A stretch of DNA of 6,351 nucleotides, from the NCBI GenBank assembly GCA_003566215.1, contig PXEJ01000405.1, positions 1 through 6,351 of the forward strand, given 5' to 3'. Numbering within the stretch: position 1 is the first letter of the stretch; each line of letters opens with the position of its first letter. Below, piece after piece: positions 1-6,224 of the stretch. This DNA comes from Cyanobacteria bacterium T3Sed10_376R1m (GTDB taxonomy: Bacteria; Cyanobacteriota; Cyanobacteriia; Cyanobacteriales; Cyanobacteriaceae). The position numbers were made by a program, and so were the translations under genes. The notes below the pieces were generated by a model. The model was not told where the DNA came from and searched no databases. It saw nothing but the letters and a program-made list of their open reading frames with translations.

Positions 1-1696
1 CCCTAATAATTGATGTTGCTTTTTTCACTCCTACAATTACGGGAATGCCTAAACGCATTCCTATTTGTGCTCCGTGCGATCGCACTCCCGCCTCTTCAGT
101 GATAATAGCACTAGCTAAACGCATGGCATCAACATATTCATTATCAGTGCTTTTTGCCACTAAAATATCACCCTGATTAAAATTAGTTAAATTACCAATA
201 TTACGAATTACCTTAGTTCTACCAGTAATTATCCCTTGACCAATACCCACACCTTCACTCAATAAACCCTTAACAATTTCAACTTTAATTAAATCCGTTG
301 AACCCGCTACCCCTTGTAAAGTACCCGCCGTCATAACAACTAAATTACCATCCTCTAACAATTCTTGATCCCTTCCCGCCTCAATGGCTGCGGCGAACTG
401 TTTAGCAATGGGCATATCTAACAATAAAAGTGGTTTTACCCCCCACACAAGCTGTAATTGACGAGAAACACTTACATGGGGCGTAATTGCTAGAATAGGG
501 GTTTGGGGTCGAAATTTCGAGACATTACGGGCAGTAGCTCCGGTTTTTGTCAAGGTCATAATAGCACTAGCTTTAAGCTGTTTAGCAATTTGTGCCACCG
601 CACTAGAAATAGCATTAGGAATATTTTGATTATCCACCGCCGGAAGGCTGTAGGGGGCAATATTTTCCCTTTCTTCTTCCGTACGTTTGGCAATTTTTGC
701 CATGGTTGCCACCGCTTGTACAGGATATTTACCCACCGCCGTTTCATTGGACAACATAACAGCATCTGTACCATCAAGAATGGCATTAGCTACATCAGAA
801 ACCTCCGCACGGGTGGGACTAGGGCTATTTGCCATACTGTCGAGCATCTGAGTCGCCGTAATGATGGGGATGCCCAAACGATTAGCCGTACGAATTAAGC
901 GTTTTTGTAAAATAGGTACGTCTTCAGCAGGTAACTCTACCCCCAAATCTCCCCTTGCTACCATTACTCCATCACATAAGGATAAAATTTCTTCCATTTG
1001 TTCGATTGCTTCGTGTTTTTCAATTTTGGCAATCACAGGGGTAGATTTTCCGGCACTAGCAATTAAGTCTTTAATTTCAAGAACATCTTGAGGATTGCGA
1101 ACAAAACTAAGGGCAATCCAATCCACTTTTTGATCCAAACCAAACATCAAATCTTTTTTGTCTTTATCTGTCAACGCTTTAACGGAGAGATAAACGTTAG
1201 GGAAATTTACCCCCTTATTACTGGATAAGACACCGCCTACTACTACTTGACAATGGAGATCTTTATTTTCCTTATCAATCTTTTTAACAACCATTTCTAC
1301 CTTGCCATCATCCAACAAAATTTTAGCACCTTCAGGAACTTCTTCGGCTAAATATTCATAGCTGATACAGGCTATTACGTCATTACATTCTACTTCTCGA
1401 CTGGTGAGAATATAGCCATCTCCCTCTTGTAATTCAATCGAACCACATTCATATTTTCCTAACCTAATTTTTGGACCTTGTAAATCCTGCAAAATACCCA
1501 CTGGACGATTTAGCTCATTTTCAACCTGACGAATTAAACGAATACTACTTTGATGAACTTCATGGGTACCATGGGAAAAGTTCAGACGAAAGGTATTTGC
1601 CCCAGCAAGGATCATTTTGCGCAAGGTTTCGGGGTTGCAACAACCAGGACCAACTGTTGCTACAATTTTTGTACGGCGGGAAAATTTCTCAGACAT
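1..1696 (-). CDS. pyk: Pyruvate kinase with C-terminal PEP-utilizer (phosphohistidine-type) domain, 3' end cut by window edge
   Basis: Pyruvate kinase transfers phosphate from PEP to ADP, giving pyruvate and ATP in the last step of glycolysis, in the cytosol. The frame is open for 565 codons from ATG 1694-1696 to the left edge with no stop or frameshift. Signatures in order: RTKIVATVGP near residues 8-17; RLNFSHG at 37-43 (R37, N39, S41); LQDLQGPKIR at 69-78; the lid domain about 80-180; IAKIEKHEA at 222-230 with catalytic K224 and E226; MVARGDLGVELP at 245-256 with metal-binding D250; ITATQML at 279-285 with T282; SNETAVGKYP at 316-325. From about 485 a second domain resembles the swivelling phosphohistidine domain of PEP synthases, with TEEAGVRSHGA at 533-543 (H541) and LGIPVIVG at 549-556. 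Bacillus-type and many cyanobacterial pyruvate kinases carry this extra domain, so about 25-30 residues are probably missing. It has its own promoter upstream. The start is fixed because the conserved core begins at residue 8. Confidence 0.96.
   Translation of the reverse strand, partial: MSEKFSRRTKIVATVGPGCCNPETLRKMILAGANTFRLNFSHGTHEVHQSSIRLIRQVENELNRPVGILQDLQGPKIRLGKYECGSIELQEGDGYILTSREVECNDVIACISYEYLAEEVPEGAKILLDDGKVEMVVKKIDKENKDLHCQVVVGGVLSSNKGVNFPNVYLSVKALTDKDKKDLMFGLDQKVDWIALSFVRNPQDVLEIKDLIASAGKSTPVIAKIEKHEAIEQMEEILSLCDGVMVARGDLGVELPAEDVPILQKRLIRTANRLGIPIITATQMLDSMANSPSPTRAEVSDVANAILDGTDAVMLSNETAVGKYPVQAVATMAKIAKRTEEERENIAPYSLPAVDNQNIPNAISSAVAQIAKQLKASAIMTLTKTGATARNVSKFRPQTPILAITPHVSVSRQLQLVWGVKPLLLLDMPIAKQFAAAIEAGRDQELLEDGNLVVMTAGTLQGVAGSTDLIKVEIVKGLLSEGVGIGQGIITGRTKVIRNIGNLTNFNQGDILVAKSTDNEYVDAMRLASAIITEEAGVRSHGAQIGMRLGIPVIVGVKKATSIIR
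76..83. repeat. HIP1 palindrome GCGATCGC in pyk
   Basis: This is the highly iterated cyanobacterial octamer. It covers codons for R539 and S540 and the first base of H541, the presumed phosphohistidine of the C-terminal domain. Confidence 0.95.
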
Positions 1697-1927
1697 CACC
1701 TAATATTATCGATAGAATGTTAGACTAAGCGATTATATCACTACAATTGCTCGTGTTCAAAACTGTAATTAAAACTTTGAGTTTATATTGCTTTTCCATT
1801 AAGTTATGGTTATTATCAATGGGAATTTTTTGATGAGTATTGGTGAGATTTTTCCTGAAAATTTAAGTGTAATTTCGTTGATTTCAATTTAAGGGAAAGT
1901 AATTAAATATAGGATGTTGCGATGGTT
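1697..1927. other. Intergenic region between cdaA and pyk
   Basis: This 231-bp AT-rich gap carries the pyk promoter near its left end. A small dyad at 1921-1936 (GATGG and CCATC around a 6-nt loop) overlaps the cdaA stop codon, but no T-run follows it on the minus strand, so it is a poor terminator. A second small dyad, AAACT/AGTTT at 1772-1784, is also weak. A 28-codon plus-strand frame at 1806-1892 has no ribosome-binding site or recognisable similarity and is not called as a gene. Confidence 0.6.
1732..1760 (-). promoter_or_regulatory. Predicted sigma70-type promoter of pyk
   Basis: On the minus strand a perfect -10 box TATAAT (1732-1737) is preceded by exactly 17 bases and a -35-like TTGAAC (1755-1760), which matches the first four bases of TTGACA. 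Transcription would start near 1725, giving a leader of about 29 nt before the pyk ATG at 1696. The leader has AGGTG directly against the ATG, too close for a standard Shine-Dalgarno site. This supports pyk being transcribed separately from cdaA. It is a sequence match only. Confidence 0.6.
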
Positions 1928-2869
1928 TTATCCATCATCTTTTGATTTAGGTAATTGATTATAAGATTGTTCATAGGAAGATGATTTTTTTGATTTAAAT
2001 AAACCAGTAATAAAATTCCAACCAGAAAAACCTAATTGACGACTAATGCGAGTCACTCCGGTGACAACTTCTTTATCTTGATTAACATTTAATTTTTCTT
2101 CTAGTAACTCTTTTAATTTTGTACTGGTTAAAGGACGATTTAAAACTCCTTTTTCTCCCAAAGAAATTGATCCTGTTTCTTCAGAAACCACCACGCAAAC
2201 ACAGTTTTCTACTAACTCAGTAATGCCCATGGCGGCTCGATGACGAGTACCTAGTCTTTTGGAGGCACTTTTTTCTGATAGGGGTAAAATAACGCTGGCG
2301 GAGACTATTTCTGAACCTCTAACGAATACAGCACCATCATGTAAAAGGGTTTTTGTTTGAAAGATAGTTTGTAATAATTCTTTGGTTATTTCGGCGTTTA
2401 ATTGTACCCCGGGGCTTAAAAAAACTCTTTCTTCTAAGGTGTTAAATGTTTCAATTAAAATTAATGCACCTGTTCGATTTTGGGATAATTCTTTGACGGC
2501 ATCAACTATTTCGTCAATGATCGTATCTTCTTTGGGAATTATGCTATCTGACTCCCAAAAAAATTGTATTTGTCCTCTGCCTATTTGTTCTAAAAAACGA
2601 CGAAAATCTGATTGAAAAACAACGCCAATAGATAGAGAACAAATTAGTATTAGTTGTTGTAATAAAAAGCTAATTATTTGTAGTTTTAAAATGCGATCGC
2701 ACATCAAATAAATAATAATAAGAAATAAGAGACCCCTTATCATTCTTTGAGCGCGACGTTCTTTAACAAGAATAGAAACTAAATAAAAAGAGAGACCAAC
2801 TAAACTTAGATCAAGAAATAATTGCAAGAAAATCATTAAATTGTCAGGGAAAAAACCCGACCAAAACAT
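1928..2869 (-). CDS. cdaA: Membrane-bound diadenylate cyclase (c-di-AMP synthase, CdaA/DisA_N family)
   Basis: This enzyme condenses two ATP into cyclic di-AMP, a second messenger tied to osmotic and potassium balance in bacteria and to survival in darkness in cyanobacteria. The 313-residue protein has the CdaA layout. Hydrophobic segments at about 12-34, 46-56 and 62-84 form the N-terminal membrane part. The linker FQSDFRRFLEQIGRGQ (85-100) follows, then the cyclase domain from about 115. VDAVKELSQNRTGALI lies at 122-137. The two ATP-binding signatures are intact: DGA at 178-180 (in LLHDGAVFVRG) and RHR at 209-211 (in LGTRHRAAMGI). VVSEETGSISL is at 227-237, and the last 30 residues are polar and variable. 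The ATG at 2867-2869 sits just before the first membrane segment; Met12 is a possible alternative. No Shine-Dalgarno sequence is visible. It lies 229 bp downstream of lysA on the same strand. CdaR and GlmM, its usual Firmicutes partners, are absent. A HIP1 site falls on codons 57-59. Confidence 0.95.
   Translation of the reverse strand: MFWSGFFPDNLMIFLQLFLDLSLVGLSFYLVSILVKERRAQRMIRGLLFLIIIYLMCDRILKLQIISFLLQQLILICSLSIGVVFQSDFRRFLEQIGRGQIQFFWESDSIIPKEDTIIDEIVDAVKELSQNRTGALILIETFNTLEERVFLSPGVQLNAEITKELLQTIFQTKTLLHDGAVFVRGSEIVSASVILPLSEKSASKRLGTRHRAAMGITELVENCVCVVVSEETGSISLGEKGVLNRPLTSTKLKELLEEKLNVNQDKEVVTGVTRISRQLGFSGWNFITGLFKSKKSSSYEQSYNQLPKSKDDG
2693..2700. repeat. HIP1 palindrome GCGATCGC in cdaA
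   Basis: It lies in the second membrane segment region of CdaA, over codons for C57, D58 and R59. Confidence 0.95.
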
Positions 2870-3098
2870 TGACGTTTAACCCATTTTATTAGTTTATTTA
2901 CCCAAAGCTAATCATAACTAACTATTAGTTTCTAAATCTTCAACCTTCTAACCATGGCAATTTTAATAAAAGTGAGGAAAGTATTAGGGATTAAGATTGC
3001 TTTATCTCTATTTTAAAATCTTTTCAAGCAAAGGATTTAAGCCCCTGCCTGAAAAAGTCACAAAAAAGGCTTAACACCCCTTTATATGAAAAGCAAAG
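2870..3098. other. Intergenic region between lysA and cdaA
   Basis: This 229-bp AT-rich spacer between two leftward genes contains no supported ORF. It holds the inverted repeat 3037-3074 just after lysA. A lone -10-like TATGAT on the minus strand (2911-2916) lacks a -35 box at usable spacing, so a separate cdaA promoter is possible but not shown. Co-transcription of cdaA with lysA remains open. Confidence 0.5.
3037..3074 (-). terminator. Weak inverted repeat downstream of lysA
   Basis: Perfect 7-bp arms TTAAGCC (3037-3043) and GGCTTAA (3068-3074) flank a 24-nt interior, 25 bp past the lysA stop. In the minus-strand transcript the first arm is followed by TTTTTTGTG inside the loop, and no T-run follows the second arm. 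It could attenuate read-through into cdaA or serve as a processing site, but it is not a classical intrinsic terminator. Confidence 0.22.
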
Positions 3099-4499
3099 TT
3101 AAACTAAACGACTAGGTAACAAGTCTTGTTTCACCAAATCTTCATAAGTTTCACGACGAATGATTAAGTTTGCTTCTCCCTCATTAACTAAAACTGCGGC
3201 AGGACGTGCTAAACGGTTGTAGTTAGAAGCCATGCTATAGTTATAAGCTCCTGTACTCAATACTACCAGAATATCTCCCGGTTTTGTTTGGGGAAGGTCA
3301 ATATTTTTTACTAAAATATCTCCTGATTCGCAGTGTTTCCCCGCAATAGTTACGGTTTCAACATTGGCACAGGTCATTTTGTTAGCAATTACTACTTCGT
3401 AGAGAGATTGATAGGTAATGGGGCGAGGGTTGTCCGACATTCCACCATCTACGGAAATATAAGTTCTAACATTGGGTATAACTTTACGCCCACCCACAGT
3501 ATAAGCGGTAACAGTGCTACTGCCAACCAAAGAACGTCCGGGTTCGGAAATTAGTTTGGGGAGGGGAATATCACGGTCTTGACAGGCTATGGTGACGGCT
3601 TTACAGACAGTCTGCACCCATTCTTCAATGCTCGGTGGATCATCTGATTCGGTATAACGAATTCCTAAACCACCCCCTACGTTTAATTCTTCCATTGGTA
3701 AGCCATAGTCAAGAGCTTTTTTGTACCAATCTGCTAACACTGCGGCTAAGTCGTTATGGGGTTGTAGTTCAAATATTTGTGAGCCGATATGGGCGTGTAA
3801 GCCGATGCAATTGAGAAATGGTTGTTCTTTTAGGAAGGTAAAAACTGCGTCTAGTTGATTGGCATCAAATCCAAATTTACTATCTATGCTTCCGGTGCGG
3901 ATATATTCATGGGTGTGACATTCGATGCCGGGGGTAAGACGTACAAGGATAGAAACGGGGGTTTGTTTTGCCGCAGACAATCGGGCAAGGGTTTCTAATT
4001 CTAGCCAGTTATCTACCATTATTTTACACTGACTATCGATCGCCAATTCTAACTCAGCTACGGATTTATTGTTACCATGCAAATAGATTTTATTTTGGAT
4101 TTTTTCTGTGCCTAAATCGCTCATTTCTAGGGCTTTTGTGGTAGTATATAATTCTCCTCCAGAAACCACATCAAAGCCAATTCCTTCACTGGCAAGGATA
4201 GATGCGATCGCCATACAACACCAAGCCTTAGAAGCATAGATAACTTGGGATTCCCCTTCATAAAATTGTTTAAAGGCATCTCGATATTGACGAGCGGAAA
4301 TACGTAAAGTTTGCTCATCGACAATATATAAAGAAGTCCCAAATTTTTCAGTCAATTCTACCACGTCACAACCACCTATTTCTAAGTGATTTTGCCCATT
4401 AATGGTGGCACTTAGGGGTAATAATTGCTGATTAGGAGACAAGTTAGAGTTAAAAGGTTTAATAAATCTTTCCGATGTGTTTTTCTCAGTTAATAACAT
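3099..4499 (-). CDS. lysA: Diaminopimelate decarboxylase
   Basis: LysA removes CO2 from meso-diaminopimelate to give L-lysine, using pyridoxal phosphate, and completes the DAP pathway in the cytosol. The 466-residue protein has the fold type III alanine racemase/ornithine decarboxylase barrel and C-terminal beta domain. YASKAW at 88-93 carries the PLP lysine K91. Further signatures are SKFGF at 207-211, HIGSQ at 237-241, GGGLGIRY at 275-282 and SEPGRSLV at 318-325, the last two binding the PLP phosphate. GKHCESGD at 387-394 carries the catalytic cysteine C390 given by the partner subunit, and STGAYNYSMASNYN lies at 415-428. These favour LysA over ornithine, arginine or carboxynorspermidine decarboxylases. 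About 30 polar residues precede the conserved LPLSATINGQNHLEIGG; the next Met is at 96, inside the core, so the ATG at 4497-4499 is the only sensible start. A promoter is predicted 18 bp upstream of the likely transcript start; no lysine riboswitch fits in so short a leader. Confidence 0.97.
   Translation of the reverse strand: MLLTEKNTSERFIKPFNSNLSPNQQLLPLSATINGQNHLEIGGCDVVELTEKFGTSLYIVDEQTLRISARQYRDAFKQFYEGESQVIYASKAWCCMAIASILASEGIGFDVVSGGELYTTTKALEMSDLGTEKIQNKIYLHGNNKSVAELELAIDSQCKIMVDNWLELETLARLSAAKQTPVSILVRLTPGIECHTHEYIRTGSIDSKFGFDANQLDAVFTFLKEQPFLNCIGLHAHIGSQIFELQPHNDLAAVLADWYKKALDYGLPMEELNVGGGLGIRYTESDDPPSIEEWVQTVCKAVTIACQDRDIPLPKLISEPGRSLVGSSTVTAYTVGGRKVIPNVRTYISVDGGMSDNPRPITYQSLYEVVIANKMTCANVETVTIAGKHCESGDILVKNIDLPQTKPGDILVVLSTGAYNYSMASNYNRLARPAAVLVNEGEANLIIRRETYEDLVKQDLLPSRLV
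4204..4211. repeat. HIP1 palindrome GCGATCGC in lysA
   Basis: It encodes A97-I98-A99, shortly after the PLP lysine. A one-mismatch relative (TCGATCGC) occurs nearby at 4036-4043. Confidence 0.95.
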
Positions 4500-4524
4500 T
4501 TACGGTTTCAAGGTTATTCAAATA

Positions 4525-4553
4525 AATATAATATCTTTATTGTATATTACCAA
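4525..4553 (-). promoter_or_regulatory. Predicted promoter of lysA
   Basis: On the minus strand TTGGTA (4548-4553) and TATATT (4525-4530) are separated by exactly 17 bases. They match 4 of 6 and 5 of 6 bases of the sigma70 boxes. Transcription would start near 4517-4518, leaving a leader of about 18 nt without a Shine-Dalgarno sequence. In DNA this AT-rich a fair match can arise by chance. Confidence 0.4.
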
Positions 4554-4603
4554 GTGCTAGAGATTATTTGGGGTGTGTGGTAAAAAAGTATTTCTGCATT
4601 TTA

Positions 4604-4616
4604 ACAATGGACAATT
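4604..4616 (-). repeat. Inverted fragment of the heptanucleotide repeat
   Basis: Read on the minus strand this is AATTGTC CATTGT, thirteen bases identical to the first part of the repeat array at 6091-6118, in the opposite orientation. One further base fits the heptamer pattern. It lies in the lysA divergent region and is probably dispersed repeat debris, not a regulatory site. Confidence 0.5.
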
Positions 4617-4640
4617 TATTTTAGAGTCATAAAAATCCCC

Positions 4641-4654
4641 CTAAAACCTTTTAG
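4641..4654. promoter_or_regulatory. Short dyad in the divergent region, possible operator
   Basis: CTAAAA and TTTTAG are perfect 6-base arms around a central CC. The centre is too small for a stable RNA hairpin at full stem length, so a protein-binding dyad is as likely as a hairpin. It lies 54 bp before the start codon of the rightward gene and follows the run ATCCCCC. No regulator can be assigned. Confidence 0.15.
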
Positions 4655-4707
4655 AATAAAACAATTATAAATAACATAAAGCACAAAACATAATGCTTAA
4701 TTAAAAA

Positions 4708-5268
4708 ATGGATAGTAACATAACAAATTTTATTATTTGCGGTGGCATTCATTCTCCTAAGCTAACTGACAAGTTTATTGAATCTATGCAAAGTTTTAGC
4801 CAGAACAACAGATTTGATAAATACTTCGTTTTTCCTACTAATAAATATCCCGCTTATGATAGTAAGAATATTTTAAATTTCATGGTTGAACTTGACTTAA
4901 AACCCCAATGTAATAACTTAATTTTTATGGCTTTTAGTGCAGGAGTTGTTGGGGGCATTGGAGCGGGAAGACTATGGCAAAGGAGGGGAGGAAAGGTTAG
5001 AGCTTTTTTTGCTTTTGATGGTTGGGGTGTACCTCTGATTGCTGATTTTCCCATACACTGTTTTAGTCATGATAATTTTACTCACTATACTTCTAAGTTT
5101 TGGGTTAGAAATCAAGAACATTTTTCTGCTTACCCCAGTGTATCCCATGAAACTATATGGCGATCGCCCTTCTCCTTAGATGGTTATTGGCACAAAAAAG
5201 ATGGTACAAAACTGAAAAGTAATAGTGCTGAGTTTCTCAATTTTTGGCTTAATCAATATTTATCTTAA
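4708..5268 (+). CDS. Uncharacterised alpha/beta-hydrolase-like protein, upstream partner of comF
   Basis: This 186-residue protein has no symbol I recognise; similar conserved hypothetical proteins occur across cyanobacteria (from memory). It looks like a small alpha/beta hydrolase. A strand at 7-11 leads to GG at 12-13, a possible oxyanion loop. A second strand KYFVFP lies at 38-43. LIFMAFSAGVVGG (71-83) resembles a nucleophile elbow with S77, although the usual first glycine is alanine (A-F-S-A-G). The next strand ends in FAFDGWGVPL (101-110), where D104 could be the acid after strand six. H126, H138 or H147 could complete a triad. WRSPFSLDGYW at 151-161 looks conserved-type. No signal peptide or membrane segment is evident, so it is probably cytosolic. 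Its stop is one base before the comF start, so the two are almost certainly co-transcribed. The ATG at 4708 precedes the first strand; no clear Shine-Dalgarno sequence is present. Enzyme activity is inference; it resembles small esterases of the BioG type only in outline. Confidence 0.85.
   Translation: MDSNITNFIICGGIHSPKLTDKFIESMQSFSQNNRFDKYFVFPTNKYPAYDSKNILNFMVELDLKPQCNNLIFMAFSAGVVGGIGAGRLWQRRGGKVRAFFAFDGWGVPLIADFPIHCFSHDNFTHYTSKFWVRNQEHFSAYPSVSHETIWRSPFSLDGYWHKKDGTKLKSNSAEFLNFWLNQYLS
5160..5167. repeat. HIP1 palindrome GCGATCGC in the hydrolase-like gene
   Basis: It spans the W151-R152-S153-P154 codons, in the same reading phase as the copy in pyk. Confidence 0.95.
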
Positions 5269-5269
5269 A

Positions 5270-5944
5270 ATGCTAGAAAACTTTTTATCGTTTATATTTA
5301 AACCCCTTTGTCCATTATGTCAGCGCCACACTCATCATATCATTTGTGAATATTGTGAAAAAAAATTACTTAGTTGTAAATTATCTAATCCTCAAATAAG
5401 TATTAATCAAAACTATTTTCTCTTTGTTTGGGCTAAATATGACAATTATATAAAAAGAGCCATTTTTATATTTAAATATGATAAAGCTAAACAAATAGGA
5501 GATTTTTTTGGGCAAATATTAGCAAAAGAATGGCTAAAATATAATCATCTTACAAACAATAAAAATATTACCATAGTTCCCATTCCTCTCCACAATGAAA
5601 AACAAAAAGAACGAGGTTTTAATCAATCACAATTAATTGCTAACTCTTTTTGTCAAATCACAGGTTATCAACATCTGCCTAATCTTCTGGCAAGGGTTAA
5701 AAATACTGATGCTATGTTTGGGTTAAATGTCATGGAAAGACAAACAAATATTACTCAGGCTTTCAGCGTCGGTAAGGATTACTCAAAATTTAATCGTCAA
5801 CATTCTGTTGTTATTTTAGATGATATTTATACCACCGGGGCAACAGTACGAGAAGCCATTAAAGTGTTAAATATTCTGGAAATTAATGTTATTGGTGTAA
5901 TTGCGATCGCATCTAGCCTACAATCAATTGATAATGAAAAATAA
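5270..5944 (+). CDS. comF: ComF family protein (zinc finger plus phosphoribosyltransferase domain)
   Basis: ComF-family proteins are needed for natural DNA uptake in several bacteria, and the Synechocystis homologue is reported to affect transformation and pilus-related motility. They are thought to act in the cytosol with the machinery handling incoming single-stranded DNA. The 224-residue protein shows the full family layout. A four-cysteine zinc finger has CPLC at 14-17 and CEYC at 26-29. VPIPLHNEKQKERGFNQSQ is at 103-121. RVKNTDAMFGLNVMERQTN is at 142-160, and the PRPP-binding motif VVILDDIYTTGATV at 180-193 has the D184-D185 and TTGAT loop intact. An in-frame ATG lies 45 bp upstream at 5225 inside the preceding gene. 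The ATG at 5270 is preferred because the family starts about a dozen residues before the first CxxC, and it leaves a one-base gap after the upstream stop, typical of translational coupling. No Shine-Dalgarno sequence is visible. Ligand and reaction are unproven for the family. Confidence 0.93.
   Translation: MLENFLSFIFKPLCPLCQRHTHHIICEYCEKKLLSCKLSNPQISINQNYFLFVWAKYDNYIKRAIFIFKYDKAKQIGDFFGQILAKEWLKYNHLTNNKNITIVPIPLHNEKQKERGFNQSQLIANSFCQITGYQHLPNLLARVKNTDAMFGLNVMERQTNITQAFSVGKDYSKFNRQHSVVILDDIYTTGATVREAIKVLNILEINVIGVIAIASSLQSIDNEK
5903..5910. repeat. HIP1 palindrome GCGATCGC in comF
   Basis: It encodes A212-I213-A214 near the ComF C-terminus, in the same phase as the lysA copy. Confidence 0.95.
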
Positions 5945-6090
5945 GAATTTAAAAATAAATAGGTCTGCTGAATAAATCAAAAACCTTGACACTTATGATT
6001 TTAGACATACTACAAATACACAAAAATAACACTTTTTTGATAAAAAAAAAACAAAATTACAAATACTACACCCAGATGATAAAACCTCAT

Positions 6091-6118
6091 AATTGTCCAT
6101 TGTCAACTGTCTATTGTT
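6091..6118 (+). repeat. Heptanucleotide tandem repeat array
   Basis: Four consecutive heptamers read AATTGTC, CATTGTC, AACTGTC and TATTGTT, followed by AATT of a fifth, so the period is 7 with a stronger period of 14. Short tandem heptamers in intergenic DNA are a known cyanobacterial feature (STRR-type sequences). The thirteen-base start of the array recurs inverted at 4604-4616. No coding or regulatory role is indicated. Confidence 0.65.
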
Positions 6119-6201
6119 AATTCTGCTAGTTATACTAAGGTAAATACATATATTCTTTTTTATAAAAAGGAAAAACAAAAAAATAGTATAATAAAAACAA
6201 A

Positions 6202-6224
6202 AGTAAAAAAAGTTTCTTTTTACT
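6202..6224 (-). terminator. Possible intrinsic terminator for a leftward gene beyond the right edge
   Basis: Perfect 8-bp arms AGTAAAAA (6202-6209) and TTTTTACT (6217-6224) enclose a 7-nt loop. Read on the minus strand, the hairpin is followed at once by TTTGTTTTTATTAT, a U-rich tail. On the plus strand no T-run follows, so it does not suit comF. The stem is AT-rich and therefore weak. Its position suggests the 3' end of a convergent gene that starts outside the window. Confidence 0.35.

Larger units (their letters stand above)
4500..4707. other. Divergent intergenic region between lysA and the hydrolase-like gene
   Basis: This 208-bp AT-rich region must hold the start signals for lysA (leftward) and for the rightward two-gene unit. 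A promoter can be read for lysA only. On the plus strand CATAAT (4689-4694) and TATAAA (4666-4671) resemble -10 boxes but have no matching -35 element. It also contains a heptamer-repeat fragment (4604-4616) and a dyad at 4641-4654. Confidence 0.6.

Noticed and set aside
503..1728. Open frames on the plus strand opposite pyk, and a second minus-strand frame at 556-786
   Set aside because: They are shadows of the fully intact pyk frame and have no family features.
1806..1892. Plus-strand frame of 28 codons in the cdaA-pyk gap
   Set aside because: No ribosome-binding site, promoter or recognisable similarity; length is within chance.
1921..1936. Dyad GATGG/CCATC overlapping the cdaA stop as a terminator
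   Set aside because: Only 5 bp of stem and no T-run after it on the minus strand.
2911..2916. TATGAT as a -10 box for cdaA
   Set aside because: The only TTG-like element (TTGAAG, 2938-2943) is 21 bases away, too far for a standard promoter.
4500..4524. Lysine or c-di-AMP riboswitch upstream of lysA
   Set aside because: The predicted leader is about 18 nt and no long structured element is visible in the gap.
6155..6169. AT-only palindrome CTTTTT/AAAAAG as a terminator
   Set aside because: Almost pure A-T stem with a 3-nt loop and no clear gene ending beside it.
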